Under the pieces are notes generated by a model. That model saw only the letters and a program-made list of their open reading frames with translations, did not search any database and was not told the origin of the DNA. This document shows positions 39,401-49,499 of a stretch of DNA of 64,000 bases, piece by piece. Position numbers and translations under genes: made by a program. The stretch comes from Lamellibrachia columna. Lineage: Eukaryota > Annelida > Polychaeta > Sabellida > Siboglinidae. The stretch is taken from positions 67,050,681 to 67,114,680 of the forward strand of contig OY759261.1 in NCBI GenBank assembly GCA_963662155.1, written 5' to 3'. Numbering within the stretch: the stretch's first letter is position 1; every line of letters begins with the position of its first letter.

Positions 39401-41859
39401 TTAATTTATCTTAAAAACTTCTACTGAAATAAAAATCATTAATATCGGATGATTATTTTTCCTGTCAATCTTTTGAAATACAATATTTGTATAATATTTT
39501 GTTAGAAATGGCAGTAGTGTACGAGGGTTTGGGAGCAACACCTGTATTTGAAGTTGAGAATATTGCACATATGCTGTTTTATTTTTCACTTGTGACATTT
39601 GACCTAAATTTGTAGGATGACCCAAAGTCCAGCCGGTGCCTGGGCATCTTTGGCCTGAGCCTGTATACCCAGGAGAAGGACCTACGTGATGTGTTTGGAC
39701 AGTATGGTCCGATTGAAGAGGTGCAAGTTGTCTATGACCATCAGACTGGCCGGTCCCGTGGTTTTGCCTTCATTTATTACCGCTGCACCGATGACGCAGT
39801 TGAAGTGAGTATTTTTCATGTCCTTTTAATTTGTAACAAAGTCCTTGCATGAGGTTCTGTTGTTAAGGTATGTTGCAGATGGAACACAAATAAATCCAGA
39901 TGTAATTTCTTTATAAGCACCGCATTATTTTGGTCTCCTTGGTGTGTGAAGTCGGGGAAAACCCAACTTTTTAATTCACATATACATAGTTGCGCCTCGT
40001 TATTACGCAGATTTGAATATAAGGCGGTCGGTCATGGACCCCGATTTTCTTCCACAGGGGGAAATGCCATATGGGCCAACATGTTGTTTGTTTTGCATTG
40101 CTGCCGACATCAGCTGCTGGATTTGCTTCAGTGGTTTGTAAATTGCAATAAAGATTCACATACATGCCTCGCATAAGAATCGGATGAACAGTCTTAAATG
40201 CAATTTAGTAAACAATACCAATATAACACCAGGGGAAATGGTATGCTTCCACTGCATTGTAAATTTAATCGTTTTCGCAACGCAAAACCAACATGCCAAA
40301 TGCCTAATGCGCTACGAATTCATTCGCATATGAAATGATGAATTGATGTTAAGTGGTGCATCGTGAATTGATGCTTCGGTCAAGATCGGTGGAAAGATGA
40401 AGTGAAACAATGATTAATTCTACCTATTGTAATTTTTATGTTTAATCAACTTACTTAACTTGTGTGTGAAATCATATATGTTTTCGACTGCTCAGATCCA
40501 GGTTATTATTTCCGATTTTTTATAGTCCAGTACATCATCGTCATAGCAGATTTATTCCATAACGATATACGTACATGTATTTTATTCAGTTCAAGATTCA
40601 ACAGGGTGTGGCTCTATAAAATGCGTATTGGCGTATAAGACAGTGCTGCAAGCACACAGTGGCTTTGACTGCGTTATTGAACTTGGTGTTGCGGGCGGCG
40701 ATCGCTGGTCACTAGCTCCCTGGTGGCAGATATGAGAACACCTAACACCCCTCGCGTACAACGCGGTCTGAAATCATGGACCCCAACCGCCACGTTATAA
40801 CAAGGCTCGACTGTATGTGGTGAAAAGTACATTTTAGTATCATTTTATTATTCCATAAAAATTATACATTTTTTTAAGTTTGACGAGAAATATTTTCAAT
40901 TTAGCAGCTTTTGCACTATAATGTAATTTCCTCTCAATGTTGTGGTCTGTCTACCCAGGCAAAGGATCAAGCAACTGGGATAGAGATTGATGGACGCAGA
41001 ATTCGGGTGGACTACTCCATCACTGAGCGTGCTCACACCCCTACTCCCGGGATTTACCTCGGCAAGCCAACCAGGTTGGTTAGCTTGTGTGTTTCTACGA
41101 TTCTCCAATGTAATCTTTGCCAATTCAGTGAACTGGACACAGCCATCTGCTTTGGATTCTGGTGATCCTGATTGTTATATATTTATTTATGGGGTCCAAG
41201 AAATAATCTTTGGAATGTATTTGAAATTAAAAAAATTCATTTAAATGTGGTTGAAAATTTGCAAATGCTTTGAATAATGTATTTAAGTAACTGTAATCAT
41301 TATATCATCTTTAGTCTGTTGAAACAGAAACAAGGGTGTTTGTAATACAAGTCATTCTCACACAACCATTAGGTTACAATCTATTCATTAGTTAGCGAGT
41401 TGTCAAATGCATCGCTAATGTAACACTTGTGTAATGTCTGACAATTCTGGGTTATGTTTTCAGCAGTGGATACCGCCGTCGTTCACCATCCCCCTACTAC
41501 CACCGCCGAAGTCGCTACTCGTATTCCCGGTCTCGCTCACGCTCATACTCTCCACGTAAGTACTGACTTTGTGTGCTTTTCATTTCCAGTGGAACAGCTC
41601 ATCATATAATGGCAGATCATTAATTTCACTAGTTTATCCGTTTCGTGTTTTATGTTCTAAATTTGAGAGGGAGATAAATATATAGGGTATGGGGCATGGA
41701 GGGTTGTGCGGGGAGACTAAGACATTTTTGGAATGTTGTCAATGATGGTCTTGTCCAATAAAGTAACAAGAATGAGAAATGTTATATGTGACATGAAGTT
41801 ATGCAGATGACCGATCGAGCATGTTTGTTTTGTTTCTTTGTTCCACAGGTCGCTATTGA
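27425..41859 (+). CDS. tra2: Transformer-2 (Tra2) splicing regulator, complete
   Basis: Coding exons: 27425-27439, 34917-35086, 35798-35833, 36195-36284, 37138-37261, 39616-39804, 40959-41074, 41464-41555 and 41849-41859, totalling 843 nt and 280 residues; phase closes at every junction. Tra2 binds GAA-rich exonic enhancers in the nucleus and promotes exon inclusion. Order: N-terminal Arg-Ser region (residues 6-145, with [10 protein letters not shown]), one RRM (about 150-222, with RNP2 LGIFGL at 154-159 and RNP1 RGFAFIYY at 193-200), the Tra2 linker [13 protein letters not shown], and a short C-terminal RS region ending [13 protein letters not shown]. Length matches human TRA2A and TRA2B (282, 288). 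The first exon encodes only MSDRE. The exon 8 acceptor is a tandem cagcag, so one Ser may be optional. The first intron is 7.5 kb and stuffed with transposons. Confidence 0.97.
28693..28869. repeat. Dispersed palindromic repeat gcagagcagctctgcgaatt
   Basis: Several tandem copies of gcagagcagctctgc with gaattacggcaa and ttcttattc lie here. More copies are at 30075-30140, 30750-30820 and, diverged, near 34657-34680, all inside Tra2 intron 1. The hAT element at 28870-30074 interrupts this array. Confidence 0.8.
28870..30074 (-). mobile_element. Internally deleted hAT-type transposon
   Basis: The left end cagggttagaatttagc and the reverse-complemented right end cagggttcgaatttagc form hAT-like terminal inverted repeats, and similarity continues inward (gggcc, ttcc, tgggtgcc). 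The flanks rejoin into one gcagagcagctctg repeat with agagc duplicated, so the target duplication seen is 5 bp rather than the 8 typical of hAT; decay may explain this. Minus strand 29240-29000 encodes a fragment ([10 protein letters not shown], with LDLDLSYR) resembling ZNF862-type hAT-derived proteins. The rest of the transposase is missing. Confidence 0.7.
31726..32300. repeat. Dispersed repeat with caggctggggtgaatt end
   Basis: It begins caggctggggtgaatt and continues with aatt-rich DNA. From 32100 to 32300 the sequence (ctttgtgtgtg, gaatgtgtg, ggccata-like, taattggcttg, ctgtacat) aligns with 10105-10290. The two loci therefore hold the same dispersed unit. No coding content. Confidence 0.55.
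32577..33835 (-). mobile_element. Non-autonomous piggyBac-type transposon
   Basis: It is flanked by TTAA at 32573-32576 and 33836-33839. The ends are mirror images: ccttttgaagaccagg on the left and, reverse-complemented, tcttttgaggaccaaa on the right. Near the right end, minus strand 33642-33436, an open frame reads [10 protein letters not shown] then [15 protein letters not shown], like the acidic N-terminus of piggyBac transposases. The catalytic Asp-rich part is absent from the 1.26 kb, so it cannot move on its own. Confidence 0.8.
33862..34822. mobile_element. Foldback element, nearly palindromic over about 960 bp
   Basis: The left outer arm (aggtcatt, aaagtttatgtctcag, aagtagctac, ctgagcacttttg) recurs inverted at 34720-34822. 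Inner blocks match inverted too: 34218-34300 with 34553-34645 (gggatactgacaataacct-like) and 34328-34345 with 34531-34550 (agcacccaaaatgagaa). The left arm carries an extra 200 bp, and the right arm an inserted gcagagcaactctgg-like repeat. It starts 22 bp after the neighbouring piggyBac element's TTAA. Confidence 0.75.
35604..35728. repeat. 62-bp direct duplication
   Basis: ccagtgaatcttactctatg through ttattgatact occurs twice in tandem in the Tra2 intron 35087-35797. Confidence 0.9.
36330..36637. mobile_element. Small MITE in Tra2 intron 4
   Basis: The ends cagatttggggtcaatt and, reverse-complemented, caggcatggggtcaatt bracket 308 bp of aattggaatt-rich, T-rich sequence with no coding content. 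It shares terminal motifs with the repeats ending near 10116 and starting at 31726. Confidence 0.6.
37494..38566. mobile_element. Putative piggyBac-type MITE
   Basis: It lies between TTAA copies at 37490-37493 and 38567-38570. The left end is ccctcttgtcagaatg and the reverse-complemented right end is cccattcgtcgccag. CpG-bearing subterminal stretches (ccgtcagcgggg, ccctccccgtcg) face each other. About 1.07 kb, no open frame of note, inside the Tra2 intron 37262-39615. Confidence 0.6.
39985..40813. mobile_element. Tigger/pogo-like MITE
   Basis: The left end catagttgcgcctcgttatt and the reverse-complemented right end cagtcgagccttgttataac match the ends typical of Tigger/pogo elements, next to TA dinucleotides. 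Subterminal catggacccc stretches also pair in inverted orientation. No transposase in the 829 bp. It occupies most of the Tra2 intron 39805-40958. Confidence 0.7.
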
Positions 41860-43840
41860 GCTGCACTTTGCTGACGATGTAAACACACCATCTTAGTTAT
41901 CTTTTATTATTTGGCCTACGCCAACTGTTTTGTCAATATAAAATGAGCTATCTTTTAATGGTAATGAGCAGTGGTTCATGCAGCTTATGGTTGAGTTGGT
42001 AGTTTTTTCCGCTTAATGCAATGCTATGTTTATTCTGCACCCTGCTCAGTTGGCCAGTGAAACCGTATTATGGTTTTCCTCTGACAAATGTGATTGCAAT
42101 GTAATTCATTAAAAATAAAACGTTTAGTTGTTCATGTGCTGTAGATAGTGACCTATATGGATTTTGATGTTTCCACAAACAGTTGGTTCATAGTTTCATT
42201 GCTTTGTGTAACCGGCTCACGGCATTTAACCGTTGTACTGTGTATTGTTGTGATGGCAAAGAACAGGATGTGCAAAATGTTTGTAATTGTTAGATCTGTC
42301 AGGATCGATCTGTTGCCTGCGGACTGGAATAAATACATTAAATAAAACTGGCGTGCAGCTATTGCGTGAGATTCTAACCTTCTATCTCTTGTGTTTGTTC
42401 ATAAGGCGTGAAGAAAGAAAACGTGTTGAAGAATGAAACTTGAAGAGAATTTATGAAGTTGTAGCGGGGAAATGAGAACGAAAGTGGTTCTAGTGAAGAT
42501 CCTTCCGAGCCCGTTGGACTCTCGCGGCGGTGTCGCGGGGGCAAGGGAGAGAAAAAGAAAGTGGGGATTTCAGTGGAAATTTGTGGCCTCAAGAAATGGG
42601 GAAGATTTTGGCACAGGATGAAAAGAAATTTATGAAGAGAAGATGGTGGATAAATTGCGTGTGCACATCAAACCGGTACGGATCTTAGCCAGAGCTTTTG
42701 GGGTGGGCAAATGGGTATTTTCCTCTATCCAGTGTATCACTCCTAGGTAACTGGATATTCAATGATCTATATGATATTTCCAACAAAGTCCACTATGAAT
42801 AGTGGCTAATGAGGTTAATTAAAGCTAAAGTGGCTTGCAATAATTTATATACGTTAACTTTGCAAGATGGTAGCGAGAACTAGCAAAAGTTGAATCTGAA
42901 ACTTTAAAGCTGTTGTTTATCCTATAGTTTTCCAGTTTGTAACCTTTGTGTGAAGTGTTTTTGGCATTGTAAGTGTAAGTAATATCAGACATAAGCCATC
43001 AGAAATGCTCAGGTAAACTTTGACGATATTTTTTTGCCATATCTGTCCGTTGTTGCTTCCAGTGTTTTGTTTGGCAGTGCAGTTTTCCCTTTCTACAACT
43101 TTCCTTGCTTCCTGCATGTGACTGTTGTCATGGCAATGTTCCACCTGTCAGTAAATTCTGTGGAGCTTCTACACACTTAACTATAACTTGCACAGCTTTT
43201 CTGTGATTTGCATGATTCTTCAAAATAGAATTTTTTAAATATAGAAACGTCATGGAAACTGATTCAGACTGCATGTGGGCAGCGCGTAAGTTGATAAAAT
43301 CCATATTCGCACCTGCCATATCAATTTAAATTTAAAACAAAATTAAATATTAAACTTTGGCATTATCGTGATTACAAGTTTTGAATTTATGGAAATTAAA
43401 GTTAACCATGATGACGAATTTAGGTATTTGTAAAAGACAGGGCATTTTATAATGTAGTAGTTTTGTAAGTTTATGCCGTTTTGTGTACATGCTAACAAAA
43501 GTAATTCCTTCCTTTGTAAATCATGTCACAGTAGATAGACAACGTAGTGTGTCTTCATACTTTGGGGGGCGTGCTTGTAAGGTTTGTTGCAGGTAATGTT
43601 CAGAAACAAGGAACCAGAAGACAACGGATGGACTGAAACTGAGCCCGTCTAAGAAACATCACTGCAAGGACACGTTTGAAGAATAACAATGTACATGAAT
43701 TATAGATTTGAGTAAATGACTTGACAGAAAAAATGGGTGGAAGATTTCTACGTTTAAATTTTGACGAGAAGAACCTAAGTAAGTAATGTGTGTACACATA
43801 ATTGCATGTTTTGTGAAATAAAGTCAGAAACTTCTATACA
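41860..43840 (+). other. tra2: Tra2 3' region with purine-rich block
   Basis: AATAAA at 42114-42119 offers a short 3' end and AATAAA at 43817-43822 a longer one. From about 42406, after a possible acceptor (gttcataag), lies 250 bp very rich in gaagaa, gaaagaaaa and agagaag. After ttgttgcag at 43592 comes another exon-like stretch ending at the second signal. These could be alternative 3' UTR exons. No coding frame is convincing. Confidence 0.45.
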
Positions 43841-44039
43841 GGTGTTTGCTGTGTTGTTTTCTTAGCTACTGTACTCTTCCGGTAACTAGGCTTTCCCACG
43901 ACGATGAAGAAGGCAGCACTTGAAACTGTTCTGTTACAACACAATATTTGGAACCTGTTTGATCAGTAATTTAATTGACAAAGTAATGTCCTATGGACGC
44001 ATCGCTTAGATGTGGATGGAGACAACTACATGCCGAGTA

Positions 44040-44296
44040 CATGAGTTCCCAAACTGTTGTCCTTGAGGCCCACTGTATTGTAAAAAAAATTATCGATACA
44101 ATTGAAGATGTGCATTTTTATTAAATCAAAATTTATATAATAAGTGTCTCGGTTGTCCGGGGAAAGCAGCACACGCTGAATTAAATTTGCGGAGTTTAAT
44201 GGGTTAAAGGACTTGTTTACACAATTAACGTGGACATTGCGTTGTCCATTGGGACCACCTCAAACCATCCCGCGGACCGCAGTTTGGGAACCCCTG
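44040..44296. mobile_element. hAT-Charlie-like MITE
   Basis: The left end catgagttcccaaactgttg and the reverse-complemented right end caggggttcccaaactgcgg are the classical ends of Charlie-type hAT MITEs. It is 257 bp, AT-rich and non-coding inside. An exact 8-bp duplication is not visible. Confidence 0.6.
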
Positions 44297-45416
44297 AGTT
44301 AAACCACCACTTCATTCGTACGTGACAAGTACTACAAATAATGCATCTGCTATAAAAAAAAACGTCCTCACTAAGCTAATAATGACCCATATACATTTTC
44401 GCTTCATGTTTACAACAATTTTGAATACTTTTCAAGTTATTACAGTTTGTCTGTACCCCCACAAAGGTGTTTATGAATATAAAGCTTCATTATAGTAACG
44501 CTGTAACTGCCCGTAGACATGGCTTCAATGCCCACCGCCGGGTGACTTGGCTAGCAATGTTTGCTTGAAGTAAGGCGCAGCAATGCACGGCTACATCCTG
44601 GTACAGCATCGCAAGTTATGAAAGTAGAGCTAGTGGTTTTAAATAAATTTGAGAACTCCTGATGCCATTGTAAGGTGCCCCAGAACGATCTCGTAGAACG
44701 GGATGCCATATAAGAAATTTATTAAACTCCCACCTGTTTGTGGGCCAAATTTCCTAACCCCACCAATTTCCCCACCTCCCACTCACTTTAGGGCCAACCT
44801 TCCACTTCCACACCTCTCATTGAAATTGTTACGTGTTGCGTACGATACGCACATGTAGACTAGTAATTTGTTAACGCAAGAAACTTCTTGAGATCGTGAA
44901 TACTCAAGACACCCGAACGCATGACCAATATCTATTATGTTTAAACTCTTGACACTTAGATAACCGCTTGGTATATCTGCGCATGCGCGTATCTTGAAGC
45001 ATGGGTAATGTTAGTTCTGGAGCGTGTGTGTATATGTTACAGTCAATCTGCGTAATCAGTCATTACGCGAAATGAATGGAAATAAGGCACTGCTATTACA
45101 CAGTTTGACTGGTGACCATTTCCATCATAATGTGTAATAACAATTTGTGTACTTTTATCATTATAATAATTGTGCATTAATGTCAGCTTTCATAATTCTT
45201 CAGACATTTACATTACTCAAGTAAATAAATAAAGCGAATAAATATTGATTTGCAAATGGCAACATTTTGCTAATGATTTTTCCTTCTCTGGGTACAAGAC
45301 TCTAACCCTCCCACTTACAGTTTGATTGACAGCTATTTCACTCGTGTTCTCTGATTTGATGGACAGGTAATGGATGACCCAACCATTCTCCAACAGGGAA
45401 TGCTAATTGCCTAACA
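44297..45416. other. Intergenic interval
   Basis: AT-rich sequence between the MITE and the integrase element. A copy of the caatctgcgtaatcagtcat motif lies at about 45042-45075, matching the inverted repeat at 48484-48696. No gene is visible. Confidence 0.6.
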
Positions 45417-47690
45417 ATGGCACAGGATAATTACGAAGTACAATTTAAGGAAGAACTTTACAAATGGTTTCAAATTATGTCAAAAACATCTAATTCCAAA
45501 ATTGGAATATTTCAATACTATAGAACAACTCGAGCTCGCGGCAACCGATGGACCTTCGAAGTCACGCCACGGATACTACATATTCAGCAAGTACCAATTT
45601 GTATTTGTAGTTTCTTGTGTTGAACATTGTTTCTTGGTTTTTAGTACGATATATTTTCTAAGCATTTCACAGTTTGAGGGGTAGATAGTAGTCTATTTAA
45701 TCAATGCGAATCTTCATATGGTGGAAAGAGAGTTGAATACTCTTCCAAATGCGCCATAGCTAACATGTAATTATGTAGTAATGACATCATACCAGAATTA
45801 TGTCCTAGAAATTATTCCACAGCCCAGACAGGTGCACCAAGGGAATTTCTGACACAACATTTTTCAAGAAGCTTAATATCAGACAAATGCAATGTGGCTG
45901 GCTTGCATAACATGATGTGATTTCATTTTGATTTGGTAATGGTGAAATGTCATACCTTCATTCATTGATCTGCACATTGAAGCCACAGAGGTAATTCCCT
46001 TCAAAGGTTTTCTCAGTCAGAAGCCCTGAGTTAATATACACCACAGTTGTACTGGATACCAAATGAAGCACCTTTCCCTGTTAAATTATTCCTTTATGTA
46101 AGCCAGGAAGTCCACAATGAAAGTGTATTTCTTCATTTAGCCATCAATTGCACGAGTGAGCACAAATGAAAGCTGTCAATGCTGTCAATACTGTCTCACA
46201 AAAGTCGAAGTCCTTTCATGATTTTTCACATTAAGCCTTACAAACAAATATATTTTAAAAGGGAAGTTAAACCAATTGCTAATTTTATTTTAAAAGACAT
46301 TGATAAACATTATGAGTATATTACAATATATATATTTCCTTCTCACAATTTTGGTTTAGGTAGTTTATAATTAAAATTGGATAATTATTAAAATGTGTTC
46401 TTATGTTTCGCAGGTGTCAAATTATCCAATGCGGTGACATCGAGAAGTTAATAAAGAAACGAAAAACAGAACAAGAAGAACCACTGTATTATGTGAGCAT
46501 TGAGGACACCTATGACGTCATCCAAAGAGCACACGTGACTACTGGCCATGGTGATCTAGACAGAATGATGAAACATTTGGGTACCAACTATGCCAACATC
46601 ACCAGGGAAGCAGTAGAGCTGTTCAAATCATTCTGTTCGGTGCCAGCAGAAACGAAAGAGACCAATGACCAAAGGGGTTGCTGTGAAGCCAATCTTAAGC
46701 AGATATTTTGACTTTTGTAGTCAGGTGGATCTTGTCGACAAGCAATCATCCCCTAGTCACATTTCAAGTGGATCATTGTTCATCAGTGTCATCTCACAAA
46801 GTTCTCTATTATACGGCCTCTAACCTCGAAGCGAGCTGCAGAAGTGGCTTTCCAGCTGTTGGATATATTTCTTCTTTTCGAAGCCCCTGCAAAACTGCAG
46901 AGTGATAATAGTTCAGAATTCACAGCGCAAGTCATTAGGGAACTGAAGGAGCTTTGGCCTCAGCTCACCATGGTTCATGGAAAACTAAGACATCCACAAA
47001 GTCAGAGATCAGTAGAATGGGCAAATGGTGACATCAAGGATATGCTGGCAGCTTGGATGACTGACAAAGTGACAACAACACACATGACTGGTCCATGGGT
47101 CTACGCTTTGAGCAAAACATGAAGAACTCTGCGTATCACTCTGGCATTAAGCGCACACCATATGCTGCAATGTTTGACACAGCCCAAAGTGGGACTGACA
47201 TCTTACAGCCTCCCATGTGAAATACTCTAGAGGCTTCAGACACAGGATCATCTCCTGGCTGTACTCAGAACCCCTGCAGAAGCTACAATAGAAGCCCAGG
47301 TGCCCATCACAGAATCAACGCTGGACGATCCAACCTTGTAACCAGCCACTCCAGCTACAGAGGATGTCATTACTGAGAACCGCGTCCTGCTGCCGCCGCC
47401 GCCGCCGCCGCCGAAGCCGCTGCGTTAGTCCATCATCACTTGCCGCAGATAAATCTCGTCAAAGTGACATTACCCAGCAACGTAAACGAGCAAGAGAAGC
47501 ACAGATGTCACAACGAAGCCGAGTCGACCTTAAAACAGGCGAAGTTGGTGATAATGTCGCAGTTCCCATCCCCATGGTGGATAGAGGAAGAGGGGATCCA
47601 CGTAACATCCTGGGGGTCATCATTGACCGTAGCGACAACAACTTATGCACCATTAAATTGCGGTGAACACTGGGATACTGAAAATTAAAT
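45417..47690 (+). pseudogene. Decayed KRBA2-like integrase element
   Basis: Pieces in all three plus-strand frames resemble KRBA2-type proteins, which derive from an integrase of transposon origin. In order: an N-terminal piece (45417-45600); IIQCGDIEKLIKK and the zinc-binding-like region with AHVTTGHGDLDRMM (46416-46640); an integrase-core start QVDLVDKQSSP (46722); the core end with LQSDNSSEF and MVHGK (46844-47090); SAYHSGIKRTPYAAMF (47128); and a C-terminal GDNVAVPIP with DRGRGDPRNIL (47545-47625). The reading frame changes at least four times and stops intervene, so no intact protein is made. A (GCC)n run at 47390 is embedded. Confidence 0.75.
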
Positions 47691-48551
47691 ATTCACGCAA
47701 CCAATTCGACTTATGCCCACAACGCCTTCTAGCTTAGTCAGACACCAACCAAGACCAACATATATTTCTCCGCCATGCATTAAAAACTTCAGCAATAGGT
47801 GGACAATGTTTTGTCAGGTGTGACTGTTGCAGTATTCTTTAAAAATGTACTATTCTTGGTTTAAAAACAACTACCCCGGGGTATATGCTCTCATCCATAC
47901 ATATAATTATGAGAATATGGCATATTGTATCACTTGTTTGATATATATATTGTGGAAATGTAGCACATTGATATAATTTCCAACGATACAGTAAACTATT
48001 ACAAGTTGTAGAATCATAATGAAGTTATATGTTGTTCAATAAGACAGCGTTGTTGTGTTTCAAGTATGTATGTAACATTTAATTTAAGATACACAATAGA
48101 AGACGAATTGTAATTTATACTTCACTGTGTTTGCTCTGGATATAATGGCACAAAGTGCATCTAGGGGGAATGTGGCATTGCACCTAGTAATAAAAGCATT
48201 AATTTGATGATAAGTGGTTTTCACCATATGGAGTAACTTCAATACCTGGTGTTCTGTACGCTCCAAAGTGAACCCAAACAATAATTTAAATCATAATTTC
48301 AACGCAATATAAAAAAAATATTTTTTAGTGTGAGAAATAGATAGCTGCAAGGTGGCAGTTTCTAAAAAATATCTGGCTATTTAGATATAAAAAACATCAC
48401 TTGTCATTAACCAGGGGAAACATAGTTTCAGTCATTAGGCGAAATGACTACACCTCTTCCAGTCAAAATGCCTTAGTGAAACAGTCATTTCGCGTAATAC
48501 CTAAACATGTCTGTCATTACGCGAAATGACTGATTACGTAGATTCACTGTA

Positions 48552-48614
<63 letters not shown>

Positions 48615-49499
48615 ACACACACACACACACCAGTCAATCTACGTAATCAGTCATTTCGCGTAATGACTGATATGTTTAGGTATTACGCAAAATGACTATA
48701 TGTATGTGTGTATATATATATATATATTAATATATAATTAAGAATTAGCTGCACCAACGGAAAGTAGTTCACAACAGAAAATGCTGCTTTGCGTGTGTAG
48801 CCGTAGGCCCTACTGTGTACATGGGGAGGAAACTATTTTACGGCAGAAACTGGAAATTCATCCATTATTTCCCGTGGTTGACACGTTCTGTTATGTTGAT
48901 ATTAATATATTGATGTCAACTACAGGCTCGCACATCCGCAGATACACCAAGCGGGTATTTGAAGGGGGAAACATTTTAGCACAACTGCTTTGCGCGGCTT
49001 GATTGGATAACACATGCAAAATCGTTCCATAAATGTAAGTTTTTCACTAAAAACAACCTTTGACTTTGTAACAATTTGTTTGCTCCTCACGGCACTGATT
49101 AAACAACTGCCTTAGAGATTTGGAATATGGCAACATATTCACCAGTGGAACGTAATTAGCAATTACCTGTATAAATATAGTGGCGAAGGTTGACGGAGGT
49201 CAATAACACGGGGCAATAACAACTGATACAAATGCACACGCTCATTGGTCATAATTAGGATTGTGACGTCATACTGGATCCGACAATTCGGAAGACGCGT
49301 TTAAATGCGTATGTTAATTTCTTCTGCGGCGAAGACGAATGCGTAACACAATGATGTGGGCTAACTAAGCAACATAAAAGAATGTTGTTAGAGGTGCAAT
49401 TGGCGCACGCTGCCGTGGAGCTATAGTTGACGATTGAACGGGTGAAATACGTCGATGGATTTCCCTTCCTTGCCGAAGACTGCACGATATATGTCAACG
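47691..49499. other. Upstream region of the lectin gene
   Basis: Mostly AT-rich and gene-free, apart from the inverted repeat at 48484-48696. A TATA-like box (tataaata, 49170-49177) lies about 320 bp before the proposed start codon at 49500, but it cannot be tied to a transcription start. Confidence 0.45.
48484..48696. mobile_element. 66-bp inverted repeat flanking a (CA)n microsatellite
   Basis: Arms 48484-48549 (gtcatttcgcgtaatacc to gattcactg) and 48631-48696 are nearly perfect reverse complements. The 80-bp centre is (CA)n. The motif gtcatttcgcgtaat is repeated within each arm. This looks like a MITE or foldback element whose centre expanded. Confidence 0.8.
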
